Notes under the pieces: model-generated
Database searches by the model: none
What the model was told of the DNA's origin: nothing
What the model saw: the letters and a program-made list of their open reading frames with translations, nothing else
Assembly (NCBI GenBank): GCA_030651895.1
Contig: JAUSBR010000017.1
Coordinates: forward strand, 19,869-83,868
Source: Sideroxyarcus sp.
GTDB taxonomy: Bacteria > Pseudomonadota > Gammaproteobacteria > Burkholderiales > Gallionellaceae
DNA: 64,000 nucleotides
Reading direction: 5' to 3'
Shown here: piece after piece, positions 25,785-34,839 of the stretch
Layout of the letters: each line of letters starts with the position of its first letter
Position numbering within the stretch: the first letter of the stretch is position 1
Position numbers and translations under genes: made by a program

Positions 25785-26735
25785 CTAGATCGCGTTTGGC
25801 AGATCCGACAGATCTGCCGTTGTTGACGGTTTGAAGAACTTCACATGATCTTTCAATAGAGAGAGGAACAGCTTGATCACGGGCACGTGATGGTTGAAGC
25901 TGGCTTTTTGCAGCGCGGTCCAGCCGTGGCTGGAAACCACCCCGGATTCGGCCCCGCTCGCGAGCAGCGCGGAACAGGCGGCCAGATGCCCGTTCATGGC
26001 GGCCATCATCAATGCGGTCCAGCCGCGCAGACTCTGCGCGTTGACCTCCGCGCTATGGGTGACGAAATGTTTGATGATATGGGCGTGGCCGTTGTACGCA
26101 GCCCAGTGCAACGGCAGGAATCCGCCGTGGTCCTTGAGATTCACATTGGCACCGAACTCAAGGAATAGCTTGGCCAATTCGAGATTGCCGTTGAATGCAG
26201 CGAAGAACAGCGGCGACCAGCCGCGCTCGTCGCAGGTGTCGATATTGATGTCGCAATGCAGGAACAAGCCGATTGCCTTGAGATCCTTGGCGCCGGTCGC
26301 TTTCAGGAAGCCGTTCGCCGTGCAGGGATAGCCCAGGCTTTCTATTGCGTGTCGGGCGTCGGGCTTGATGCTGGCCCACGGACTGTCGTCGCTGGGCGCG
26401 CGCATGTTGATGAAATCCTGCGGCGAATGCTCGAATTTTCCGTTTCCGGGCGTCTTGTTGTTGAGCTGAGCCAGCGGATTTTCGTCGAAGACCTTGGGCA
26501 GGTTGCGCGTGCCTTCAAACACTTCGCCCAGGTAAAACAGTTCGCTGGCGACCTCGTGCGTAAAACCCTGCCGGTCGGCACGCGTACTCACCATCAATTC
26601 GCGGAAGAATTCTTCCATCTGCGGCGTGTGCCACAGCAGCACGATTTTTTCCAGGACGCGCGGGTGGTGCTGTTCCAATTCTCTGGGATACAGGCACTCC
26701 TCGCCATAGACCAGCTCCAGCATCGCGCTGTTCAT
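25785..26735 (-). CDS. Ankyrin-repeat protein
   Basis: A 316-residue soluble protein. The first ~130 residues are not recognised (helical, with PRELEQHHPRVLEKIVLLW). From about residue 165 to 290 there are four or more ankyrin repeats, each of ~33 residues: GWSPLFFAAFNGNLELAKLFLEFGANVN, GGFLPLHWAAYNGH, GWTALMMAAMNGHLAACSALL and GWTALQKASFNHH. Ankyrin arrays bind other proteins. No signal peptide is seen, so it is probably cytoplasmic. Partner and function are unknown. Confidence 0.85.
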   Translation of the reverse strand: MNSAMLELVYGEECLYPRELEQHHPRVLEKIVLLWHTPQMEEFFRELMVSTRADRQGFTHEVASELFYLGEVFEGTRNLPKVFDENPLAQLNNKTPGNGKFEHSPQDFINMRAPSDDSPWASIKPDARHAIESLGYPCTANGFLKATGAKDLKAIGLFLHCDINIDTCDERGWSPLFFAAFNGNLELAKLFLEFGANVNLKDHGGFLPLHWAAYNGHAHIIKHFVTHSAEVNAQSLRGWTALMMAAMNGHLAACSALLASGAESGVVSSHGWTALQKASFNHHVPVIKLFLSLLKDHVKFFKPSTTADLSDLPNAI

Positions 26736-26859
26736 GATATTTTGCCCGGGGACGGGAGTGGCATTTGCATTATGCGTTCAACTCGAAGGTGGCGTTCAAA
26801 TTGTGCCCGTTGCAGGGGGCAGGCGCAAGGCAAAGCGCGCCGCTGCAGCCGGCATACGC

Positions 26860-27747
26860 TCAGTCGATCCCGGACAATAACCCGCGCATCATTTGCTCCG
26901 CCTGCCGCACATATCCACCGCCAAACAGATTGGCATGGTTGAGGATGTGATAGAGGTTGTACAGCTCGCGGCGGTTTGCGTAGCCGGCATCCAGCGGCCA
27001 GGCGGCGCGATACGCAGAGTAGAACTCTGCCGGATAACCGCCGAAGAGTTCGGTCATCGCCAGATCGCACTCGCGGTCGCCGTAATACACGGCCGGATCG
27101 AAGATGACCGGCGTGCCGCCGGCCAGATACGCGTGGTTGCCGCCCCACAGATCGCCGTGCAGCAGTGATGGCTGCGGCGTATAGCCGGCGAAGAAGGCGG
27201 GCAGCGCATCCAGCAACTGCTCTCCCGTTCGTTGCAACTCGCCGCCGTAGCCCTTCTCCGCCGCAAGCCGCAACTGGAACCCTAGACGTCGCTCGCGCCA
27301 GAAGTCGATCCAGTCTTTTTTCCAGCCGTTGGGCTGCGGTGTGGTGCCGATGAAATTGTCCCGCTCGAAGCCGTAACCCCCGGCCGAGCAACGATGCAGC
27401 GCGGCGAGCTGTTCGCCGAGCAGTCGGGCATCGCCGCGCGCACTCAGCTGCAGATGTTCCAGCACCAGATAACTCTGTCCGTCCGCGACACCGTGCGCGA
27501 TGACGCGCGGTACGCGGAGGGTGTCGGTCGCGGCGATGGCTGCAAGCCCAACGGCTTCTGCGACGAATGCGTCTTGATGCCGGGCATCGTTGAGTTTGAG
27601 GAAGTAAGCTGTGCCGTCGGCAGCTTCGATGCGCGAAGATTCATTGATGCTGCCGCCGCCGACCGGAGTCATGCGCCGCAGTTCGAACGGTCGCTGTGTC
27701 GCAGTGCTGATCGCTGCAGAGAGTTGGGAGAGCAATTTCGCGTTCAT
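26860..27747 (-). CDS. Fructosamine kinase family protein
   Basis: The ORF in the track extends upstream through a repeat and into the next gene; the ATG at 27747 gives 295 residues and the family's usual length. It has the aminoglycoside-phosphotransferase-like fold: GGGSINESSRIEAADG (nucleotide loop), YLVLEHLQL (hinge), the catalytic SLLHGDLWGGNHAY and the magnesium site VIFDPAVYYGDRECDLAM. Relatives phosphorylate ketosamines on glycated proteins so that the sugar falls off; the E. coli relative is YniA. It follows the VOC gene in the same direction. Confidence 0.9.
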   Translation of the reverse strand: MNAKLLSQLSAAISTATQRPFELRRMTPVGGGSINESSRIEAADGTAYFLKLNDARHQDAFVAEAVGLAAIAATDTLRVPRVIAHGVADGQSYLVLEHLQLSARGDARLLGEQLAALHRCSAGGYGFERDNFIGTTPQPNGWKKDWIDFWRERRLGFQLRLAAEKGYGGELQRTGEQLLDALPAFFAGYTPQPSLLHGDLWGGNHAYLAGGTPVIFDPAVYYGDRECDLAMTELFGGYPAEFYSAYRAAWPLDAGYANRRELYNLYHILNHANLFGGGYVRQAEQMMRGLLSGID

Positions 27748-27773
27748 GCGGGAAGTTTCAAATTTCCGAAGTT

Positions 27774-27822
27774 TGCCCTGAGCCCTTCGACATTGCTCAG
27801 GACAGGCCCGTCGAAGGGTCAG
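27774..27822. repeat. Intergenic palindromic repeat, copy 2 (variant)
   Basis: CCCTGAGCCCTTCGAC and a diverged reverse part with GTCGAAGGG match the element seen at 16488 and 39545. It contains the stop codon of the VOC gene and lies in the 71-bp gap before the fructosamine kinase. Confidence 0.75.
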
Positions 27823-28256
27823 CGTTTGAATCGCAGGTCGCCATGCTCGCTGAAATCGAACATCGGCCCCCAGGCCACTTCCCAGTAATGTCCGTCCGGG
27901 TCGGTGAAGTAACCGCTGAAGCCGCCCCAGAAGGTGTCCTGCGGCGCTTTGGCGATGTGCGCGCCCGCATCTGCGGCGCGAGCGAAGACGCCCATGATCT
28001 CGTCCTTGCTGCGCGCGTTGTAGGCGAGGGTGAAGCCGCGGAAGCTGCCGGGTGCGGGCAATTTCACTTCCTCGCCGATATCCTCGGCGAGTTTTTCCAG
28101 CGGATAGAGCGAGAGCCACACCCCGGGTAGCGGGATGAAAGTAACGCCTTCATGTTCTGTGACAGGAGAGGTGGCGAAGATCTCGCGGTAGAAGGCGGTG
28201 GCGCGGGCGAGGTCGGACACGCCCAGGGTGATGACGGTCATGCGCGGTATCTTCAT
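27819..28256 (-). CDS. VOC-fold (glyoxalase/bleomycin-resistance family) protein
   Basis: A 145-residue protein with the paired beta-alpha-beta-beta-beta modules of the VOC family. The first module begins TVITLGVSDLARATAFYREI, and the second has GFTLAYNARSKDEIMGVFARA and ends in GYFTDPDGHYWEVAWGP, where the metal-binding glutamate usually sits. Family members are metal-dependent lyases, dioxygenases or binding proteins, so no substrate is given. CAGGAGG lies upstream of the ATG, and a perfect hairpin lies just before that. With the kinase upstream and downstream it may form a small metabolite-repair group. Confidence 0.85.
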   Translation of the reverse strand: MKIPRMTVITLGVSDLARATAFYREIFATSPVTEHEGVTFIPLPGVWLSLYPLEKLAEDIGEEVKLPAPGSFRGFTLAYNARSKDEIMGVFARAADAGAHIAKAPQDTFWGGFSGYFTDPDGHYWEVAWGPMFDFSEHGDLRFKR

Positions 28257-28270
28257 GCTGCCTCCTGTTT

Positions 28271-28294
28271 TGTCATGCCCGGAAGGGCATGACA
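28271..28294. repeat. Perfect 10-bp hairpin between pfkB-type and VOC genes
   Basis: TGTCATGCCC-GGAA-GGGCATGACA. No T run follows on the coding strand, so it is not a typical terminator. It lies directly before the ribosome site of the VOC gene and could affect mRNA stability or translation. Confidence 0.8.
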
Positions 28295-28304
28295 GGATTT
28301 GAGG

Positions 28305-29243
28305 TTACAGGACGATGCTGGAGCCGAAGTGTTTCTGGTACAGGTCCATCAGTTCGGCACGGGTGTATTTGTGGTTCTGGCCGCCGCGGCTGGCGATCTT
28401 GAGCGAGCCCATCAGCGAGGCCAGGCGACCCGTGGTTTCCCAGCTCCAGCCTTTCTGGATGCCGTACAGCAGACCGGCACGGAAGGCATCGCCGCAACCG
28501 GTGGGGTCGACGATGGCATCCGGCTTCGGCGTGGGGATGGCGATCTGTTTGCCGCCGGTGTAGATCATCGAGCCGTCGCCGCCCAGCGTGACGATGAGCG
28601 CTTTCACGCGTTCGGCGATCTGTTCCAGCGTCTTGCCGGTCTTGTCCTGCAACAGCTTGGCTTCGTAATCGTTCGCGGTCACATAGGTGGCCTGTTCGAT
28701 GAAATCGAGCAGTTCGCCGCCGGTGAACATCGGCAGGCCCTGGCCCGGATCGAACACGAAGGGGATGCCCGCCTCGGCGAAGTCGCGCGCGTGCTGCAGC
28801 ATGCCGTCGCGTCCGTCCGGCGAGACGATGCCGAGCGTGACTTCCTTGGCGTCGCGCACGTTGTTGAGGTGCGAATGTCCCATCGCGCCGGGGTGGAACG
28901 CGGTGATCTGGTTGTCGTCGAGGTCGGTGGTGATGAAGGCCTGACCGGTGAAAGTCTCGGGCACGCGGCGGATGTGGGTCTGCGCGATGCCGAGGCGTTC
29001 CAGGCGCTGCGCATAAGAACCGAAGTCATCGCCCACCGTCGCCATGATCAGCGGGTGGCCGCCCAGCAACTGCAGGTTGTAGGCGATGTTGCCCGCGCAG
29101 CCGCCGTATTCGCGGCGCATCTCCGGCACCAGAAAAGCAACGTTGAGAATATGGATCTGCTCGGGAAGGATGTGTTTCTTGAACTGGTCCTTGAACACCA
29201 TGATGGTGTCGTAAGCCATGGAGCCGCAGATGAGAGTCTTCAT
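28305..29243 (-). CDS. PfkB-family sugar/nucleoside kinase (adenosine-kinase-like)
   Basis: The track begins at 29414, but the ATG at 29243 gives a normal 312-residue PfkB protein. The substrate side has MRREYGGCAGNIAYNLQLLGG, the middle PFVFDPGQGLPMF and TYVTANDYEAKLL, and the ATP/catalytic site is DPTGCGDAFRAGLLYG, with the catalytic aspartate in GCGD where most relatives have GAGD. The order of motifs is close to adenosine kinases, but ribokinase-like activity is also possible. The universal stress gene is divergent from it, with 124 bp between the starts. Confidence 0.88.
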   Translation of the reverse strand: MKTLICGSMAYDTIMVFKDQFKKHILPEQIHILNVAFLVPEMRREYGGCAGNIAYNLQLLGGHPLIMATVGDDFGSYAQRLERLGIAQTHIRRVPETFTGQAFITTDLDDNQITAFHPGAMGHSHLNNVRDAKEVTLGIVSPDGRDGMLQHARDFAEAGIPFVFDPGQGLPMFTGGELLDFIEQATYVTANDYEAKLLQDKTGKTLEQIAERVKALIVTLGGDGSMIYTGGKQIAIPTPKPDAIVDPTGCGDAFRAGLLYGIQKGWSWETTGRLASLMGSLKIASRGGQNHKYTRAELMDLYQKHFGSSIVL

Positions 29244-29367
29244 GTCGTTGCGCGTAGTGGTTGGAAAGGACCGGATTATAACAGGGCAGATTGTCTTGCC
29301 CGCAGCGCCGCGGATAGACGTTACAATCCGGGGTGAATCCCCGAACCCCTTCCGACAGGAGTGCAGC

Positions 29368-30255
29368 ATGACCATCCCCAAGTCCATCATCGCCGCCACC
29401 GATTTTTCCGACAACGCGACGCGTGCCGTGCGTCAGGCGGCGCTTATGGCGCGCACATGGGGTGCGTCGCTGACACTGGTGCATGTGTTCAACGACAGCG
29501 TATGGGCCAGCCTGCGTGCTATGTACGACCTGCCGGGCTGGAACGACGTCAAGCCGCTGGCCAGCCAGCGTACCCGGCTGGCGCAGTTGAGAGAACAGAT
29601 CGCGTCCGAGTTCGGCTTGAAGGTGGATACCGAAGTCCTCACCGGACGAGCCTCGCAGCAGATCGGCGAGATCGTCGGTGCTCGTCAGGCGGACTTGCTG
29701 GTGGTCGGCGAGCACGGCGAGAACTGGGTGCGCGATATCGTGCTCGGCGGTACCGCGCTCAAGGTGATCGAGTCGACACGCATCCCGGTACTGCTGGTGC
29801 GGCAGGGCGAACCCGAGCTTTACCGCGATATCGTCATCGCCACCGACTTTTCGCCTGCGGCGGCGCGAGCCGCGAGACTGGCGCTGGTGTGTTTCCCCGC
29901 TGCACAACAGGCGCTGATACACGCCTGGCTGGTGCCGTTCGAAAGCAGCATGCGACTGGGCGGCGCGCGGGAGGAGGATATCGAACGCTTTCGCCAGCGC
30001 GAATTTGAACTTGCCAGCGGCCAGCTCGAAACCTTTGCGCGCAAGTGCGAGGGCAATACGACTCACGAACGTTTCGAGCGGATGGCACTGATCGGATCGC
30101 CCGAGTCCGTGGTGTTCGCGCAGGCGCGTGCGCGCAACAGCGATCTCATCGTCATCGGCAAACACAGCGGACGGGAACAGGATGAACGGCTGCTCGGCAG
30201 CGTGACGCAGAACATCCTGTATCACGCCGAATGCGATGTGCTGTTGAGCGCCTGA
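29368..30255 (+). CDS. Tandem-domain universal stress protein
   Basis: ATG 29368 is preceded by CAGGAG and gives 295 residues. Two UspA domains are fused: the first starts SIIAATDFSDNATRAVRQAA and ends with the nucleotide-binding VVGEHGENWVRDIVLGGTALKV; the second starts DIVIATDFSPAAARAARLAL and ends VIGKHSGREQDERLLGSVTQN. The G-x2-G-x9-G(S/T) type motif is present in both, so ATP binding is likely. The antiporter gene starts 8 bp after it, and the two are probably co-transcribed. Confidence 0.92.
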   Translation: MTIPKSIIAATDFSDNATRAVRQAALMARTWGASLTLVHVFNDSVWASLRAMYDLPGWNDVKPLASQRTRLAQLREQIASEFGLKVDTEVLTGRASQQIGEIVGARQADLLVVGEHGENWVRDIVLGGTALKVIESTRIPVLLVRQGEPELYRDIVIATDFSPAAARAARLALVCFPAAQQALIHAWLVPFESSMRLGGAREEDIERFRQREFELASGQLETFARKCEGNTTHERFERMALIGSPESVVFAQARARNSDLIVIGKHSGREQDERLLGSVTQNILYHAECDVLLSA

Positions 30256-30263
30256 ACCGGACG

Positions 30264-31970
30264 ATGATGGAACATCTCGCACAGATCATATTGCTGCTGG
30301 CCGTGGCGGTGGCCGTCGTGGTGGCATTCCAGCGCCTGCACATCCCGACCAGTCTGGGTTATTTGCTGGTGGGTGTGATTCTCGGTCCGCACACGGTCGG
30401 CCCGACGGTGCACGTCGCCGAATTCAAGGCCCTCGCCGAATTCGGCGTGGTGTTCCTGCTGTTCACCATCGGTCTCAACTTCTCGCTGCCGCAATTGCAT
30501 GTCCTGCGCCATCAGGTGCTCGGCCTGGGCACCGGCCAAGTCGTGTTCACCACCGTGGCGGTCGGCGTCATCACCTGGCAGGCCGGCCTGTCCGTCGCGG
30601 CCGCGTTCGTGATCGGCGCCGTGTTCGCACAGTCGTCCACCACCATCATCGGCAGCCAGTTGGCAGAACAGGGCGAGGAGAACAGCCAGCACGGCCGTCT
30701 CGGCCTGGCCATGTCGGTATTTCAGGACGTGACCGCCGTGCCCTTCCTGGTGGTCATTCCGGTGCTGGGCGTGGCAGTCGGTGCAAGCGCGCTGGCCGGT
30801 GCGCTGGGTTGGGCCATGGTCAAAGCGGTGTTCGCGTTCGCACTGGTGTTCTTCGCCGGGCGCTGGCTGTTGCGGCCCCTGTTCCATCTGGTCACCGAGC
30901 GCCGCTCGCCCGAGGTGTTCACCCTGGCCGTGCTGCTGGTCGCGCTGTTGTCGGCATGGACCACCAGCAGCTTCGGCTTGTCGCTTGCGTTCGGCGCCTT
31001 CCTGGCCGGCATGATGCTGGGCGAGACCGAGTTCCGCCATCAGGTGGAATCCAGCATCCGCCCGTTCCGCGACGTGCTGCTCGGTATCTTTTTCATCGGT
31101 ATCGGCATGCGCTTCGACCCGGCCTCCATCCCGCCGATCTGGCATTGGGCCCTGCTCGGCGCGCTGCTGATCGTGATCAGCAAAACGCTGATCGTCGCCG
31201 CGATGATGCGCCGCATCGGCATCGATGCGCTGGTGGCATGGCGCAGCGGGCTGCTGCTGGCGGTGGGGGGCGAGTTCGGCCTGGCACTGATCGCCATCGC
31301 GCTGGACTCCGGCGTGATCGACATGGCGCTGGGACAGGTAGCGATCACCTCGGTGCTGCTGTCGATGATCATCGGGGCAGTGCTGATCCGCTTCAATCAT
31401 GCCATCGCGGCATGGCTCACAAAGATCTGGCGCAACGCGCCAAAGCGCGTGCCGGAAGAGATCGAGGGGGCGGCGGAACAACAGGTGGTGGTGGGCGGCT
31501 ACGGGCGCGTGGGACACACCATCGCCGTGCTGCTGCAGACGAGCGAGATTCCGTTCGTGGTGTTCGAAGCCGATGCAAAACGGGTGGCGCAGGGACGGGC
31601 CGACGGCTTCCCGGTGCTGTATGGCGACATCGCCGATCCGGAATTGCTGGCCACCATCCATGTGGAACGCGCGGCACTCGTGGTGATCACCATCGACCAT
31701 GCCGTGATGGCGCTGCGGATGGTCAAGTTCCTGCGCAAGCATTGTCCGCAGGTGCCGGTCATCGCGCGGGCGCGCGATCTGCAGGCCAGTGCGCACCTGC
31801 TCGAAGCCGGTGCGACCCATGCCTATCCGGAAGCCATAGAAGCGAGCCTGCGCTTGGGCGAAACGGCGCTGCAGATACTCCGGGTGTCGCCTGCGGAGAT
31901 CGAGCAGGTCGTGCAGGATGTCAGGGATATGGACTACAAGCCCGTGCTGGAAAAGAAAACCCACAAATAG
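30264..31970 (+). CDS. CPA2-family (Kef-type) cation/proton antiporter
   Basis: The first of two adjacent ATGs gives 568 residues. About twelve membrane helices make up residues 1-385, with the CPA2 features TSLGYLLVGVILGPH, FLLFTIGLNFSL and FGAFLAGMMLGETEF. A TrkA-N (RCK) domain follows at ~415: QVVVGGYGRVGHTIAVLL, an NAD-binding GxGxxG motif. Such proteins exchange K+ or Na+ for H+ and respond to NAD(H) or thiol stress through the RCK domain. The linkage to a universal stress gene suggests a stress role. Ion choice is not settled by sequence. Confidence 0.9.
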   Translation: MMEHLAQIILLLAVAVAVVVAFQRLHIPTSLGYLLVGVILGPHTVGPTVHVAEFKALAEFGVVFLLFTIGLNFSLPQLHVLRHQVLGLGTGQVVFTTVAVGVITWQAGLSVAAAFVIGAVFAQSSTTIIGSQLAEQGEENSQHGRLGLAMSVFQDVTAVPFLVVIPVLGVAVGASALAGALGWAMVKAVFAFALVFFAGRWLLRPLFHLVTERRSPEVFTLAVLLVALLSAWTTSSFGLSLAFGAFLAGMMLGETEFRHQVESSIRPFRDVLLGIFFIGIGMRFDPASIPPIWHWALLGALLIVISKTLIVAAMMRRIGIDALVAWRSGLLLAVGGEFGLALIAIALDSGVIDMALGQVAITSVLLSMIIGAVLIRFNHAIAAWLTKIWRNAPKRVPEEIEGAAEQQVVVGGYGRVGHTIAVLLQTSEIPFVVFEADAKRVAQGRADGFPVLYGDIADPELLATIHVERAALVVITIDHAVMALRMVKFLRKHCPQVPVIARARDLQASAHLLEAGATHAYPEAIEASLRLGETALQILRVSPAEIEQVVQDVRDMDYKPVLEKKTHK

Positions 31971-31979
31971 TGCGCATGA

Positions 31980-32060
31980 CTATTTGCGCAGGCCGATCCG
32001 CGTCAGAAACGCGCCGGCCAGGAACAGGCAGTCGCTGACCAGTCGTTCAATCCTGCCCAC
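31980..32060 (-). CDS. Possible 26-residue membrane peptide downstream of the P-type ATPase
   Basis: A GTG-started frame overlaps the last 14 bp of the ATPase gene and reads MGRIERLVSDCLFLAGAFLT followed by a basic tail, ending at TAG. It is a single hydrophobic stretch with basic ends. The frame is too short for the ORF track and has no clear ribosome site, so it may be chance. Translational coupling with the ATPase stop is possible. Confidence 0.2.
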   Translation of the reverse strand: MGRIERLVSDCLFLAGAFLTRIGLRK

Positions 32061-34782
32061 CCGTCTTGCGGGCATCCGGTTCGCCGATGCGGCGCAGCAC
32101 CAGTTTCTCAAGCTCCACTGCGAAGAACAACAGCACGCCGAAGCCCGCAATCAGACTCCAGGCCGCCGCGTCGAGTGAAACCACGCCGAACATTTTTTGC
32201 ATGAACGGCAGGTAGGTGAAGGCCGCCTGCATGACGGCCAGCACCGCGATGGTGAGCAATACGTAGGGATTGCCGGTGAAATCCCGCCAGCTGCGCACGG
32301 GCAACAGCAGGTAGCGGCAGTTGAACAGATAGGCCATCTCGCCCGCCACCAGCGCGTTGACTGCCACAGTGCGGGCGGTATCGAGACCGACGCCGCGCGC
32401 GGACTCCCACAGGAACAACGCCACCACGCCCGCGGCCAGCAATACGGAGACGAAACTGATGCGCCAGACCATGAAGCCGGACAGGATGGGCTCGCCTGCG
32501 GCGCGCGGCTTGCGTCGCATCAGGTCCGGCTCGGCTTTCTCGAACGACAAGGCCAGCGCCAGCGTGACCGCCGTCACCATGTTCACCCACAAGATCTGCA
32601 CCGGGGTGAGCGGCAGCGCCATGCCGAACACGATCGCGATCAGCACGACACCAGCCTCGCCGCCGTTGGTCGGCATGATGAACACGATGGCCTTCTTGAG
32701 GTTGTCGTAGATGGTGCGGCCTTCCTCGACGGCATGCGCGATGGTGGCGAAATTGTCGTCGGCCAGCACCATCTCCGCCGCCTCCTTGGCGACCTCGGTG
32801 CCCTTCATGCCCATCGCCACGCCGATGTCGGCGCGCTTGAGCGCGGGCGCATCGTTGACGCCATCTCCTGTCATGGCGACGATTTCGCCGTTGGCCTGCA
32901 GGGCCTCGACCAGCCGCAATTTATGTTCCGGGCTGGCGCGCGCGAACACGTCCACCTCCTGCACCGTCCGGCGCAATGCTTCGTCGTCGAGCGCGTCCAG
33001 ATCGATGCCGGTCAGCACGCGGTCGCAGGCGATCCCCAGCTGTGCGGCGATGGCGCGCGCAGTGTCGGCATGGTCGCCGGTGATCATCTTCACACGGATG
33101 CCCGCAGCGCGGCACGAGCGCACCGCGGCGATGGCCTCGTCGCGCGGCGGGTCGCTGATGCCGACCAGGCCCAGCAGCGTGAAGCCACTCGCCATGTCGG
33201 CGAAAGCCAGCTCGCGCTGGCCGCGGTCCACCGTCTTCATCGCCAGTGCCAGCACGCGCTGGCCGAGCGCGCCGGTCGCGGCCATCTGCGCATGCCAGTA
33301 AGGCAGGTCGAGGGGCTGGTCCTCGCCCGTGGCGCGCTGCTGCTGGCACATCGCCAGCACCTGCTCCACTGCGCCCTTCACGAAGATGAAGGCATGGCCG
33401 CTCTGGTCGTGGTGCAACGTGGCCATGAAACGGTGTTCCGATTCGAACGGGATATGGTCGGTACGCGGTAAGGCGCCATGTTCGAGCCGCGCGTCCAAGC
33501 CAGCTTTCAGTGCCAGCGGGATCAGTGCGCCCTCGGTCGGGTCGCCCGCGATATGCCATTGCCCCTCGCTCTCGTGCAGTTGCGCATCGTTGCAGAGCAG
33601 GCCGGCGCGCAACAGGTCGAGCGCATGCGGGTGGGCGGCGAGATCGGCAGGCTTACCGTCGACGGAGAAGCCGCCGTGCGGCGCGTAACCGCTGCCATCC
33701 ACGTCGAATATCTGCGCGGCGGTGATCACGCGCTGCACGGTCATCTCGTTCTTGGTCAGCGTGCCGGTCTTGTCAGTGCAGATGGTAGTGACCGATCCCA
33801 GCGCTTCTACGGCGGGCAGACGGCGCACGATGGCGTTGCGTTTTGCCATGCGTTGCACGCCGAGTGCCAGCGTGATGGTGAGCACCGCGGGCAGCCCTTC
33901 GGGGATCGCCGCCACCGCCATGCTCACCGCGGCGAGGAACATGTCGCCGAGGTCGAAGTGGTGCACCAGCCAGCCGAACAGGAAAGTGAGCGCGGCAAGC
34001 AGCATGATGGCAACGGTGAGCCAGCGCCCGAAGGCCTCCATCTGCCGCAGTAGCGGCGTGGTCATGCTCTTCACTTCTTCCAGCATCGCGCTGATGCGCC
34101 CGATCTCGGTATCGGCGGCGGTCGCCACCACCACGCCCGTGCCCTGGCCGTACACCACCAGCGTGCTGGAATAGGCCATGCCATAACGGTCGCCAAGCAC
34201 GGCGAGCGCGTCCACGGCGGCGATGTCTTTCTCCACGGCGGTGGATTCACCGGTCAGCGCGGCTTCTTCGATGCGCAGGTTCTTCTCGTTCAACAGGCGC
34301 AGGTCGGCCGGCACCTTGTCGCCGGAGGCAAGCAGCACGATGTCTCCCGGCACCAGCGTCTCGGCTGCAACCACGAGACGCTTGCCGTCGCGCAACACGG
34401 TGGCTTCGGGCGACAGCATGCGGCGGATCGCTTCCATCGCCTGCTCCGCCTTGCCCTCCTGGATGAAGCCGATGATGGCGTTGATCGCCACCACGCCGAC
34501 GATCACCGCCGTATCCACCCAGTGGGCAAGCAGCGCAGTGACGCCTGCCGCAGCCAGCAGCACGTAGATCAGCACGTTGTGGAATTGCAGCAGGAAGCGC
34601 ATGAACGGACCGCGCCTTTGCGCCGGCGTGAGCCGGTTCGGGCCGTGGTCGGCGAGGCGGCGCGCGGCCTCTTCGGAGTCGAGTCCGTCTGCAGTCGTGT
34701 TTTGTGCGGCAATTGCCTGCTGGGCGGTGAGGCTGTGCCAGCCAGGCACGGTGTCTGCCGATGAGGGGGAAAGGGTTTTCAT
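32047..34782 (-). CDS. P2-type cation-transporting ATPase
   Basis: A 911-residue pump with all catalytic parts: actuator ALTGES (~residue 185), phosphorylation site CTDKTGTLTKNEMT (~335), nucleotide domain with KGAVEQVLAMC, and hinge TGDGVNDAPALKRAD. The N-terminal PGWHSLTAQQAIA is a cation-ATPase N domain. M4 has AIPEGLPAVLT and M5 TNGGEAGVV, like calcium pumps, but M6 reads WVNMVTAVTLALALSFE, lacking the aspartate that coordinates calcium in SERCA. The transported ion (calcium, sodium or proton) is therefore uncertain. A further small reading frame overlaps the 3' end. Confidence 0.9.
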   Translation of the reverse strand: MKTLSPSSADTVPGWHSLTAQQAIAAQNTTADGLDSEEAARRLADHGPNRLTPAQRRGPFMRFLLQFHNVLIYVLLAAAGVTALLAHWVDTAVIVGVVAINAIIGFIQEGKAEQAMEAIRRMLSPEATVLRDGKRLVVAAETLVPGDIVLLASGDKVPADLRLLNEKNLRIEEAALTGESTAVEKDIAAVDALAVLGDRYGMAYSSTLVVYGQGTGVVVATAADTEIGRISAMLEEVKSMTTPLLRQMEAFGRWLTVAIMLLAALTFLFGWLVHHFDLGDMFLAAVSMAVAAIPEGLPAVLTITLALGVQRMAKRNAIVRRLPAVEALGSVTTICTDKTGTLTKNEMTVQRVITAAQIFDVDGSGYAPHGGFSVDGKPADLAAHPHALDLLRAGLLCNDAQLHESEGQWHIAGDPTEGALIPLALKAGLDARLEHGALPRTDHIPFESEHRFMATLHHDQSGHAFIFVKGAVEQVLAMCQQQRATGEDQPLDLPYWHAQMAATGALGQRVLALAMKTVDRGQRELAFADMASGFTLLGLVGISDPPRDEAIAAVRSCRAAGIRVKMITGDHADTARAIAAQLGIACDRVLTGIDLDALDDEALRRTVQEVDVFARASPEHKLRLVEALQANGEIVAMTGDGVNDAPALKRADIGVAMGMKGTEVAKEAAEMVLADDNFATIAHAVEEGRTIYDNLKKAIVFIMPTNGGEAGVVLIAIVFGMALPLTPVQILWVNMVTAVTLALALSFEKAEPDLMRRKPRAAGEPILSGFMVWRISFVSVLLAAGVVALFLWESARGVGLDTARTVAVNALVAGEMAYLFNCRYLLLPVRSWRDFTGNPYVLLTIAVLAVMQAAFTYLPFMQKMFGVVSLDAAAWSLIAGFGVLLFFAVELEKLVLRRIGEPDARKTGGQD

Positions 34783-34839
34783 TTCAGCGCTCCGGTGTAC
34801 ATCGGGGATGGTACACCGATTCCGGTGCAGCCCGGACGT

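Noticed and set aside
30222-31964. A 580-residue minus-strand ORF across the whole Kef-type gene.
   Set aside because: It is a compositional shadow: rich in His, Gln, Arg and Asp with no domain, while the plus frame has full antiporter motifs.
34783-34839. A possible terminator after the PilZ gene (57-bp gap before the ATPase).
   Set aside because: No stem with a T run is present; the ATPase may share the upstream transcript or have its own promoter.
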